A DNA stretch of 64,000 bases from [Clostridium] citroniae WAL-17108 (lineage in GTDB: Bacteria; Bacillota; Clostridia; Lachnospirales; Lachnospiraceae). Every line of letters starts with the position of its first letter. The first letter of the stretch is position 1. The translations under genes were made by a program, and so were the position numbers. Below are positions 53,486 through 61,677 of the stretch, piece by piece. The notes below the pieces were generated by a model, which had not been told where the DNA came from, ran no database searches, and saw only the letters and a program-made list of their open reading frames with translations. The stretch covers positions 242,496 to 306,495 of the forward strand of contig NZ_JH376426.1 of assembly GCF_000233455.1 (NCBI RefSeq). Reading direction: 5' to 3'.

Positions 53486-54883
53486 TTACCTTAATGTTGA
53501 TAAAATGTCCTCGATCAGTGTCATTGCCTGATCTGCCGCAGACTCTACCTTTGTGGAATCATAAGAAACCACTTCCGCCGCATCGATCAGTACCGCTGTT
53601 ATCTCTGCATTTGTAGATGCTGTGTTTTCGTAAAGTCCGGCATTTTCCTGTGCATACTGGGTTGCAATGATCACGCTTTCGTTTAAGACGCCCGCCTCCA
53701 TACATGCGTCCTGAACCGCCTTATAGGGAGGAACTCCACGGCAGTCCCCCAATACCTTTCCTGCCTCTTCATCAGTAAGGAGGAAGTTCAGGAAATCTGC
53801 TGCTACCTCAGGATTTTCACATGTCTTTACAATGGCATACAACTGTGACGGTTTCACCACCACAGATGTGTCCTTTGCATCCTGACGCATGGGAAGTCCT
53901 GTGGGTACAAAGGTATCTTCAGAATCTGACGTTTCACTTGTAATAAGGGATGTCCACGAAAGCCTGGATGTCAGTTTTCCGTTGATCCAGTCCGGGTTGG
54001 TCCATGTGGCGTTCAAAAAGGTATTGCCCTCCGCAGCAGGGACTGCCACGTTCTCCGTGTACAGTCTGGCTGCATAATTCAACGCATCCACCAGATCATC
54101 CCTTGTAAAGCCCAGTTCAAAGTTATCGTCAATAAGGAATTTCCCCGTCTTCTGAATGATATACGGACGCATTACAAACTCTACCATATCACTTTTATCA
54201 ATGTTCAGAAAATACATGTCCGGGTTCTTCTCATGTACGGTCCTGCCAATGGTAATGAGGTCATCCCATGTCCACGCTGTATCTAAACCAGAAGGAATGC
54301 CAAACTCATCTAGCTTGGTTTTATTCATAATATAACATCTGGCATTAAGGCCGCTGGGAAGTGTGATCAAGGTACCGTTATAGGTACAATAGTTATCGAT
54401 CAGCTTTTTATCAAATCCCTCAATATCGTAACCATATTGCCCCAGGTCCACAAAAAAATCACCGTTGGAAACAAAATCTCCCATCCACGGAGGGTTCAGC
54501 TGCACAATATCCGCTGACGTACCGCTCCCCAGCTCCGTTGCTACCTTCTCTCTCTCAGATTTGCCCCTGTATTCCGGTTCAATGGTCACATTGGGATGTT
54601 TTTCCTGGTACATTTTAATCACTTCTATGGTCTTTTCATGCCGCGCATCATTGCCCCACCAGGCAAAACGAAGCGAGACCGGTTCCCCTGCTTCCGGGCT
54701 CTCCGCTGCCGGACTTTCTGCCGGATTCTCCGCTGTCGGGCTTTCTGTCCCGTCCTTGTGCGGGACCTCCTTCTGCTCAGGGGCAGATGTTGTCTCCTTG
54801 GTTTCTGCTGTGCAGCCTGACATGGCAGATGCCATCATGATCCCTGAAAGCGCTATACATACCAGTTTTTTAATTTTTTTCAT
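53486..54883 (-). CDS. Sugar-binding lipoprotein of an ABC importer
   Basis: Protein of 465 residues: signal peptide with lipobox MSGC (Cys24), an acidic/proline spacer of ESPAAESPEA type, then a type 1 extracellular binding-protein fold (SLRFAWWGNDARHEKTIEV near residue 65, LLTDEEAGKVLGDCRGVPPY later). It captures an oligosaccharide for the two permeases encoded upstream. The start at 54883 overlaps the stop of the preceding gene (ATGA) and has AGGAGGG. No ATPase is here, so a shared MsmX-like ATPase is expected. Confidence 0.92.
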   Translation of the reverse strand: MKKIKKLVCIALSGIMMASAMSGCTAETKETTSAPEQKEVPHKDGTESPTAENPAESPAAESPEAGEPVSLRFAWWGNDARHEKTIEVIKMYQEKHPNVTIEPEYRGKSEREKVATELGSGTSADIVQLNPPWMGDFVSNGDFFVDLGQYGYDIEGFDKKLIDNYCTYNGTLITLPSGLNARCYIMNKTKLDEFGIPSGLDTAWTWDDLITIGRTVHEKNPDMYFLNIDKSDMVEFVMRPYIIQKTGKFLIDDNFELGFTRDDLVDALNYAARLYTENVAVPAAEGNTFLNATWTNPDWINGKLTSRLSWTSLITSETSDSEDTFVPTGLPMRQDAKDTSVVVKPSQLYAIVKTCENPEVAADFLNFLLTDEEAGKVLGDCRGVPPYKAVQDACMEAGVLNESVIIATQYAQENAGLYENTASTNAEITAVLIDAAEVVSYDSTKVESAADQAMTLIEDILSTLR

Positions 54884-57249
54884 ACGTACCCTCCTGAATT
54901 CATTATTTGTTCCCTGTTCTTTAAATACCCAAGTTCCACAGCCCGCCGGTAATAATGCAAAAGGGGGAGCAGAGTCTGGGCACACCTCTTTGGGCCGGAC
55001 GGACAATCATAGATCACTGTATAATCATCATGTTTGTATTTTGAGAAATCATACAAGGGCGGCTGGTTTTCCCTGGTGATCCACTCAAACATCCCAAGTC
55101 CGGTTTCCATATATGCACGGTCGCCGGTAAGCTCATAGGCTATGGCAAGGCTCTCCAACACCATTCCGTTCAGGTTTAAAAATCTGACAGCCGGAAACTG
55201 TTTTCCAAAGAACACATCCGCCCTTGGGATGTAACAATACTGTATCATATCGTCCACCACATTTATCATGGTCTGCTTTATCTCCCGGGACGGGCATACC
55301 TGATCATATTGATAGAGTCCCACAATACCCACATGCATCATAAAAGGCACCCGGTCCATGTAATTGTCAGGGTATGGGGTAGTCCATGTTCCCAGTTCCT
55401 CTGCCCATTTCAGGTATACCTTCACAATAGGTTCACAGGCATCCAGCCATTTCTGCTCCCAGGTTTCCCTGTAAAGAGCCATAAATGTCCTCATGGCCCA
55501 CCCGATCTCACGCGGTTCCACTGTGGCTGTGGCATGGTAAATGGGCAGTTCCATCAATTTCAGCAGCCCCTGTCCAATGGATCTGGCAGCCTCCAAACCG
55601 TACGGACTGCCGGTCAGGTGATAGTAATCCAGAAACCCCTCTACCCATTGATGGCTGGGTACCGGCTGACCGCTGACATGATCCACGCTATGGGTATACA
55701 GAAGTCCCTTTCTGTAAGGTTGGCCGCTGTAATGGCAGAGATCCACGTCATACCAGTGCTCCACAGCCGCTTTCATATAATCATAGTATCTGCGGTCCCC
55801 GGTCCTTGCCAGCATAACCATAAAATTGTGGGGCATATCATATTCATTGTTGATCCAGATCAACTCTCCCCCAGACCTGCCCTGTTTGATATACTCCCAT
55901 TCCGGCCCGTCCCCGAAGTTCAGGATTCCCAGCCCCTTGGCTCTTGAATCCACATACCGGTATAAAAAGCGCTCTGTCTCATGGTGGTATTGGTCGGTAA
56001 TATAGGGATCTAATACAGATGCCTCCATATAAACCTCAGGCGCCAGCACAGGCAGCGCGGGCATCTCAAACTGATGCGCCCTGTCAACGAGCATTCTGTC
56101 TTCCAATTCTACCTCATGGAAATACAAATAGCATCTGGTAGTTTTTGCCACTCCCTGAGGCACCTTAAGAATGGTGTTCAGTTCCGGAAGAAAGCTGATG
56201 CAGATCCCCTGTCCCGAAGCCTCCAATGCTTTGGGGAAATTCTGGTATGCCTGCTGGATGCCTGCTGTAACTCCATAATCCCGGTTTCTCCAGTCCGCTG
56301 CAAAAATACTGAACAACACTTCAGGAAACATCTCATTTGCCGTATTGATGATCGTATCAGCTGTGATCAGTTCTGAAATGGGTTCCTGATTTCCTTTCTT
56401 CACATGATAATTAAAGCCGGATGTATAAATTCCATATTCTTCTTCCCCTGTGCATTCGCCTCCAATTCCAGGCCTGATCTCCAGTTTCATTTCCCTTACC
56501 GCTTCATAGGGATAGTCTTTGTTATATTTAAGACCGGCCTGTTCATTATTGATGACCATTTCCCGCCTGTCGGCTGAGGATCTGTCATCCTCCGTGTTTA
56601 TGATCTGGTAGTCTGCCAGGATCCATGGTTTTCCGGCCCAAACGGTGATCATAAGAGCATAATCAAACCAGCTCTTTTCCCCACAGTAATGCCTCCCCCT
56701 TGTTCTCACCACGGCTCTGACAGGTCCCTCTTCGATCACTTCCCATCCACCTGCTCCTATCTCTGCCTTAAACTCATCCCCTTCCTGATCCTTAATGACC
56801 GGCCCGATAATTTCATCCGCACCGTATGTATGTCCGGGTGTCACAATCCTGTGGAATATGCATCTCTGTCCTGATTTGGCCAGTTCTATATGCATTGATC
56901 CGTTTTCAATGGCTGTATACTCACCTCCCCGCTGCACATGAATCATTGGAAATCCTGTTTCTTCTTTATCCTGCATCTCCGCTGCCAGGCAAAGTTCATA
57001 ATCCGTTTCCTGGTTTGCAGGTAAATCTCCAAGAAAATGAACCAGAAGCCACCTGACCGTGCCATCCTCCCAAAAGCCGGTTGCCCTGAACTGCGCCGGA
57101 TAGCACCTGCCCTCAGGCAGTTTTTTCAGTTTCAGAGACTTTATTTTTCCCGAATACAGCTCTCCTTTTGGTAACGGAACAGCCACTGTGGCTGGTTCCA
57201 TTTTTTTGTCATACCTGGATACAATCTCAAAATGTATTTTTTTCCTCAT
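54880..57249 (-). CDS. PcRGLX/YetA-like protein (putative rhamnogalacturonan lyase-type enzyme)
   Basis: Cytoplasmic protein of 789 residues without a signal peptide. The N-terminal beta-rich part (KIHFEIVSRYDKKMEPATVAV), the middle NEMFPEVLFSIFA and the alpha-helical C-terminal part (VPSHQWVEGFLDYYHLTG, near residue 560) match the YetA/exo-rhamnogalacturonan lyase-like family (PL26 type). In B. subtilis, yetA lies beside lplABC. A paralog is at 61678. Lacking a signal, it would act on imported oligosaccharides. Confidence 0.82.
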   Translation of the reverse strand: MRKKIHFEIVSRYDKKMEPATVAVPLPKGELYSGKIKSLKLKKLPEGRCYPAQFRATGFWEDGTVRWLLVHFLGDLPANQETDYELCLAAEMQDKEETGFPMIHVQRGGEYTAIENGSMHIELAKSGQRCIFHRIVTPGHTYGADEIIGPVIKDQEGDEFKAEIGAGGWEVIEEGPVRAVVRTRGRHYCGEKSWFDYALMITVWAGKPWILADYQIINTEDDRSSADRREMVINNEQAGLKYNKDYPYEAVREMKLEIRPGIGGECTGEEEYGIYTSGFNYHVKKGNQEPISELITADTIINTANEMFPEVLFSIFAADWRNRDYGVTAGIQQAYQNFPKALEASGQGICISFLPELNTILKVPQGVAKTTRCYLYFHEVELEDRMLVDRAHQFEMPALPVLAPEVYMEASVLDPYITDQYHHETERFLYRYVDSRAKGLGILNFGDGPEWEYIKQGRSGGELIWINNEYDMPHNFMVMLARTGDRRYYDYMKAAVEHWYDVDLCHYSGQPYRKGLLYTHSVDHVSGQPVPSHQWVEGFLDYYHLTGSPYGLEAARSIGQGLLKLMELPIYHATATVEPREIGWAMRTFMALYRETWEQKWLDACEPIVKVYLKWAEELGTWTTPYPDNYMDRVPFMMHVGIVGLYQYDQVCPSREIKQTMINVVDDMIQYCYIPRADVFFGKQFPAVRFLNLNGMVLESLAIAYELTGDRAYMETGLGMFEWITRENQPPLYDFSKYKHDDYTVIYDCPSGPKRCAQTLLPLLHYYRRAVELGYLKNREQIMNSGGYV

Positions 57250-57277
57250 CCTGCCCTACCTCTCCCATTGTTGGATT

Positions 57278-58108
57278 TTATCCCTTTAACCCCGTGGTGC
57301 TGATGCCCTCAACAAAATATTTCTGTGCAAAGAAAAACAGTATGATAAGGGGCAGAATGCTGATCATGGACATGGCCATGACCTTATCCCACTGTACCTG
57401 TGCGGCAGTGTCAAGAGACGCCCTTAGCCCAAGGGAAACAGGAAACTTCTTAACTGAGCTGATGTAAATCAAAGTATTAAAAAAGTCATTCCACGTCCAC
57501 ATAAACTGGAACAGACCGGCTGAAAATAATGCAGGCTTTATAAGAGGCAGCAGGATCTGAAAATAGACCTTCAAAGACGAACATCCGTCAATATACGCTG
57601 CTTCATCCAATTCTTTCGGCACTCCCCGCAAAAATTGTACGATCATGAAAATAAAAAACGGGAAACAGGCAAATGCGGCCGGAAGATAAAAAGGCCAGTA
57701 TGTATTTAGAAGTCCCGCCTTATTAAAAATTAAGTACCGCGGAATGATGATAACGGAGTTTGGAAGCATAAGCGTGGAAATCATCAAGGCGAAAAAAAAC
57801 TTTTTAAAAGGAAACCTGAACCTGGCAAAACCGTAAGCCACAAAGGAACAGGAGAACACGGTCAGCAGCACGGTGGGTATTACCATCACAAAGGTGTTTT
57901 TAAAATAAGTGGCAAAGGTAATGTTGCCCACACCGTTCCACCCTCTTGAGAAAGCCGATAAATCAAAGGAAGAAGGGAGGAGTTTAGTGGAGCCCAGTAT
58001 CTCCGCATTGGTCTTAAAACAGGCGAAAAACATCCAGATAAAAGGAAACGTAATCACCAGACCTACCAATACCAAAAGGATGTACGCAATTGCATTGTGT
58101 TTTTTCAT
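57278..58108 (-). CDS. ABC sugar permease, MalG/LplC-type
   Basis: Protein of 276 residues with six membrane helices and the EAA loop (ELDEAAYIDGCSSLKVYFQILLPL) that docks to the ATPase. It pairs with the permease encoded immediately upstream; the genes are adjacent with no gap (58108/58109). Predicted to import a plant cell-wall oligosaccharide. Confidence 0.94.
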   Translation of the reverse strand: MKKHNAIAYILLVLVGLVITFPFIWMFFACFKTNAEILGSTKLLPSSFDLSAFSRGWNGVGNITFATYFKNTFVMVIPTVLLTVFSCSFVAYGFARFRFPFKKFFFALMISTLMLPNSVIIIPRYLIFNKAGLLNTYWPFYLPAAFACFPFFIFMIVQFLRGVPKELDEAAYIDGCSSLKVYFQILLPLIKPALFSAGLFQFMWTWNDFFNTLIYISSVKKFPVSLGLRASLDTAAQVQWDKVMAMSMISILPLIILFFFAQKYFVEGISTTGLKG

Positions 58109-59029
58109 TTAAAAGTCACCTCCATCCTCATAATAAACCCATGCATCGGAGGATTTGAAAATAAACAAAGTAAAGATCAATATAATGGCAAACAGGATCC
58201 AGGAAATTGCAGAAGCATAGCCCATCTTAAAATTGCTGAAGCCTTCTGTGTACAGTTTCATTCCAATTAAATAGGTGGATTTTAGAGGCCCCCCATTGGT
58301 GATCACAAATGCAGATGTGAAATTCTGCAGTGCGTTGATGGTCTGCATGATCAGATTAAAAAATACAATGGGTGTTATAATGGGAAGGGTGATATAGAAA
58401 AACCGCTTCACCTTTCCTGCCCCGTCAATACTTGCAGCTTCATGCAGGTCCACGGGGATCTGCTTCAGCGCGGCAAGGAACAATACCATTGAGGAGCCAA
58501 ACTGCCATACCTGCAGCAGGCATATGGTAAACATAGCCGTGCCTGCCTGCCCTAGCCAGTTGACAGAGGGCAGTCCTATGAGTTCCAGCAGCTTGTTCAA
58601 AATCCCGTCTGACATAAACATCAGCCGCCACAGCGCTGATACCGCCACGCTTCCTCCCAAAATGGACGGGATATAGTAGACAGTCCTAAAGCCATTGATG
58701 CCCTTTAACCTCATGTTCAGGATCAATGCAACGATCAGGGCAAAGAAAAGCTTGCTTGGAACTGAGATCAACGCATATTTCATTGTAACCATAATGGATT
58801 TTTTAAAATCTGGATCAATGGTAAAAAGACGGATATAATTGTCTAGCCCTATGAATTTCGGCTGTCCCAAAACACTATATTGGGTAAATGAGTAGTACAG
58901 TGAGGCTAAAAACGGATACAGCTGCAAAAACAAAAAACCGATCAGCCAGGGCATGATAAAAAACAGTCCCCTGTAGTCTTTCAGCCTCTTTTTTTTCTGA
59001 TTATTGACCGTATATTTTATGGCTTTCAT
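58109..59029 (-). CDS. ABC sugar permease, MalF/LplB-type
   Basis: Protein of 306 residues with six helices; the N-terminal basic stretch KKKRLKDYRGLFFIMPW and the EAA loop DLHEAASIDGAGKVKRFFYI are typical of CUT1 permeases. First gene of the five-gene minus-strand operon, transcribed from the promoter at 59086-59114, which overlaps that of the divergent response regulator. Confidence 0.94.
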   Translation of the reverse strand: MKAIKYTVNNQKKKRLKDYRGLFFIMPWLIGFLFLQLYPFLASLYYSFTQYSVLGQPKFIGLDNYIRLFTIDPDFKKSIMVTMKYALISVPSKLFFALIVALILNMRLKGINGFRTVYYIPSILGGSVAVSALWRLMFMSDGILNKLLELIGLPSVNWLGQAGTAMFTICLLQVWQFGSSMVLFLAALKQIPVDLHEAASIDGAGKVKRFFYITLPIITPIVFFNLIMQTINALQNFTSAFVITNGGPLKSTYLIGMKLYTEGFSNFKMGYASAISWILFAIILIFTLFIFKSSDAWVYYEDGGDF

Positions 59030-59055
59030 ATAATATCCCCCCTGGTCATTCTATC

Positions 59056-59084
59056 TTTACAATTTTTATAGTATCTAATATAAT
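59056..59084 (+). promoter_or_regulatory. Promoter of the response regulator gene
   Basis: TTTACA (59056-59061), 17 nt, TATAAT (59079-59084). Lies back to back with the permease promoter, so the two probably exclude each other. Confidence 0.75.
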
Positions 59085-59085
59085 T

Positions 59086-59114
59086 ATGATATAATTCATC
59101 GTAATTTCTGACAA
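59086..59114 (-). promoter_or_regulatory. Promoter of the ABC importer operon
   Basis: Minus strand TTGTCA (59109-59114), 17 nt, TATCAT (59086-59091). Weak consensus, which fits the need for the AraC-type activator encoded on the other side. Confidence 0.65.
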
Positions 59115-59164
59115 GAATTGCAAGCAACGAAATGGTATCATTATCTATCTGTTTGGAGGAATGT

Positions 59165-59905
59165 ATGTACAAGTTGATTATCGTAGATGATGAAAGCAGT
59201 ATATGTGAAGGTATAGCTGCCTGTTATCCATGGGCCGAGATGGGATTTGAGATAGCCGGTACATTCCCCAATGGAAAAAGTGCACTGGACTACATAGAGC
59301 GCTATCTGGTGGACGTGGTCTTAAGTGATATCCGTATGCCCAAAATGGACGGGTTGGAGTTGTCCCACGCCCTTTCCAAGGATTATCCCGATGTGACGGT
59401 TGTCCTTCTAAGCGGATATGCGGAATTTGAGTATGCCCGTGAAGCCCTCCGTTTTGGGGTAAAGGAATACATCCTGAAACCCATCAAATATGATACCATT
59501 ATACAGGTTTTCACCAAGATACGCGAAAGCCTGGACGCATCCAGGGGAATCCGTAAAATAGATGAACAATCACCTGGTTATTACGATCTTATTGTGGACC
59601 AGGTAACCCAGTATGTGGATGAACATTTTCAGAATGCAAACCTGGAGGATGCCTCAATCCTTGTCAGTCTGAGCCCCAATTATCTGTCAAAGATATTCAA
59701 GCGTAAGAAGGGGAAAAACTTTTCCGAATACGTGTTGGATGTGAAAATGGAAAAAGCAGCGGGACTGTTGCGTGATATCACCCTGAAAACATACGAAGTG
59801 GCAGCCGCAGTGGGATATGACAATCCTAAGAATTTTTCCCGCGCATTTAAACAGTATTGCGGAAAAACTCCAAGGGAATTCCGGGAACAGGAGCTGCCTA
59901 TATGA
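59165..59905 (+). CDS. AraC-type response regulator, YesN-like
   Basis: Protein of 246 residues: receiver domain with phospho-acceptor Asp55 (LSDIRMPKMDG) and Lys105, then a double AraC-type helix-turn-helix (about 150-245: SPNYLSKIFKRKKG, AVGYDNPKNFSRAFKQY). It controls sugar import genes in relatives. The start at 59165 has GGAGG 6 nt upstream. It overlaps the kinase gene by 4 nt. Confidence 0.93.
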   Translation: MYKLIIVDDESSICEGIAACYPWAEMGFEIAGTFPNGKSALDYIERYLVDVVLSDIRMPKMDGLELSHALSKDYPDVTVVLLSGYAEFEYAREALRFGVKEYILKPIKYDTIIQVFTKIRESLDASRGIRKIDEQSPGYYDLIVDQVTQYVDEHFQNANLEDASILVSLSPNYLSKIFKRKKGKNFSEYVLDVKMEKAAGLLRDITLKTYEVAAAVGYDNPKNFSRAFKQYCGKTPREFREQELPI

Positions 59906-61644
59906 AAAAGCAGTTTTTTATTTCCAAATTTATCATGTTCATAAGCCTGACACTGATCCCCATCTGCATTTTCGGCTCTGTTTCCGTATTTTTCATCAAT
60001 CTGAAAGTAAAGCAGGAGGCGGAGGCCAAAACCATGGCCACCACAGATTTAATGGAACAGTTCTTCAGTGAGCTGACCAATACCCTGGAATTTTACAGGG
60101 TCACCATGAACTCAGATGCCCAGCTTCACCTGGCACTGATCCAAGCGCTGAACAATGAACATCTTGACATGGAAATGATACAGAGGCTGGAGCAGTCCAT
60201 GCAGAACATTTATTACTCACAGAGTACTAAGCCTTACATACAGTCGCTGTACATAACAATGCAAAACAGCCCTTATTATATAAACGGCCTTAACCGTGAA
60301 CGGTTCTCTGACTCCATTGACAAAGATTGGGCCGGTATAATGGATGGGCGTGAGGAATCTTCATATATACAGATACGCCACATCAAAAAGAATAAATTTG
60401 ATACCCATACCATACCGTCCGTAACCGTGTATCAGAGGATGAAATACAATGAACTGATGGCCATTAACATCAATCAGGAATATTTTAACAAATGGCTGAA
60501 TTCAGTAGCTGATTATGATGGTCAGGCCCTTATGATCTTAAGCAGGGACGGCCAGATCCTGTTTTTTAATGAGAATGCCGGTTCCCTTCCAGAGGACGTA
60601 CAATCCCAGGCCTTGTCCGATACCCTGGACAACCATCCGGACAACCTGCTCTTACACGGTTACTATATAAACTCAGAGACATTTCCGGGAAACTATGGTT
60701 TTCGCTACGTATCCATGATCCCACGAAGCGAAGTCTTCGGGCTTTCCAATAAAATCCTCCACCTTACTATTGCCGCCGGTTTCCTTAGTATCCTTGTATC
60801 CTCAGTTCTGGCATATTGTTTCACCCGCCGTGATTATCAGCAGATATTCCAGATCATTGACCTGTTTGACCAGGCTGAAAAGGGAGAATTCCATGCTCAG
60901 AACGGACTAAAAGCAGTTCCTGGCAGTCCTTATTTCCACATTATCAACAATGTGATCAACCTGTTTATGTCCCAGACGTATCTGAAGGTACAGCTGGATG
61001 CAAAAAAATATGCTTTATCAACCGCCCAATTATCCGCCCTGCAATATCAGCTGAACCCTCATTTTTTATTTAATACCCTTCAAAGCATCGACCTAGAGAT
61101 TTTGAAGGCATGCGGCAGGCCCACCTCTGCCAATCAGATGATCCTGGAGCTGTCTTCTCTGCTGCGGTATTCCCTGGATGAGCCTATGAAGCCGGTAACC
61201 GTGCAGGAGGAAATCGCTGTTACCAAAAATTATATCCAACTCCAGTCATTTAAATACAGGGACTGCTTCCATGTCACCTGGGAATACACCGATGACATAC
61301 TGGACGCCCCCATCCTCCGCCTGCTTCTGCAGCCCATTATTGAGAATTCCATCACCCATTCAGGCAAAACCACGCCTGAAAAGCTGTGGATCAAAATCAA
61401 GATCCGTTCTACGGATGGATTTCTTTCAGTTTTTATTATTGACAACGGCTATGGAATGGACAAAAAGCGCCTGGCTGATCTGCAGCAGGCGCTGATGGAA
61501 GAACAGGTAGACAGTTCGGGAAAACACATTGGGCTTAAAAATATCAGCCAGCGTATCCGCCTAGCATATAGGAGCGGTTATGTCAGGATCCAAAGCAAAA
61601 AAGGGATGGGAACCATTGTGGAATTGGGAGGGATTGAAAGCTGA
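59902..61644 (+). CDS. Sensor histidine kinase, YesM-like
   Basis: Membrane kinase of 580 residues. An N-terminal helix (about 8-30) and a second helix (about 290-312) enclose an extracellular sensor domain; a HAMP-like linker, the HisKA-7-type box with His387 (LNPHFLFN) and a GHKL ATPase (NSITHSGKTT, DNGYGMDKK) follow. It likely senses an oligosaccharide, possibly bound to the lipoprotein encoded nearby, and phosphorylates the coupled response regulator. Confidence 0.93.
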   Translation: MKKQFFISKFIMFISLTLIPICIFGSVSVFFINLKVKQEAEAKTMATTDLMEQFFSELTNTLEFYRVTMNSDAQLHLALIQALNNEHLDMEMIQRLEQSMQNIYYSQSTKPYIQSLYITMQNSPYYINGLNRERFSDSIDKDWAGIMDGREESSYIQIRHIKKNKFDTHTIPSVTVYQRMKYNELMAININQEYFNKWLNSVADYDGQALMILSRDGQILFFNENAGSLPEDVQSQALSDTLDNHPDNLLLHGYYINSETFPGNYGFRYVSMIPRSEVFGLSNKILHLTIAAGFLSILVSSVLAYCFTRRDYQQIFQIIDLFDQAEKGEFHAQNGLKAVPGSPYFHIINNVINLFMSQTYLKVQLDAKKYALSTAQLSALQYQLNPHFLFNTLQSIDLEILKACGRPTSANQMILELSSLLRYSLDEPMKPVTVQEEIAVTKNYIQLQSFKYRDCFHVTWEYTDDILDAPILRLLLQPIIENSITHSGKTTPEKLWIKIKIRSTDGFLSVFIIDNGYGMDKKRLADLQQALMEEQVDSSGKHIGLKNISQRIRLAYRSGYVRIQSKKGMGTIVELGGIES

Positions 61645-61677
61645 TCCACTCCCTATCCCCCCAACACTGGCTTTTGG

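Noticed and set aside
54884-55006. N-terminal extension of the sugar-binding lipoprotein
   Set aside because: It would place 41 residues before a clear signal peptide and overlaps the YetA-like gene.
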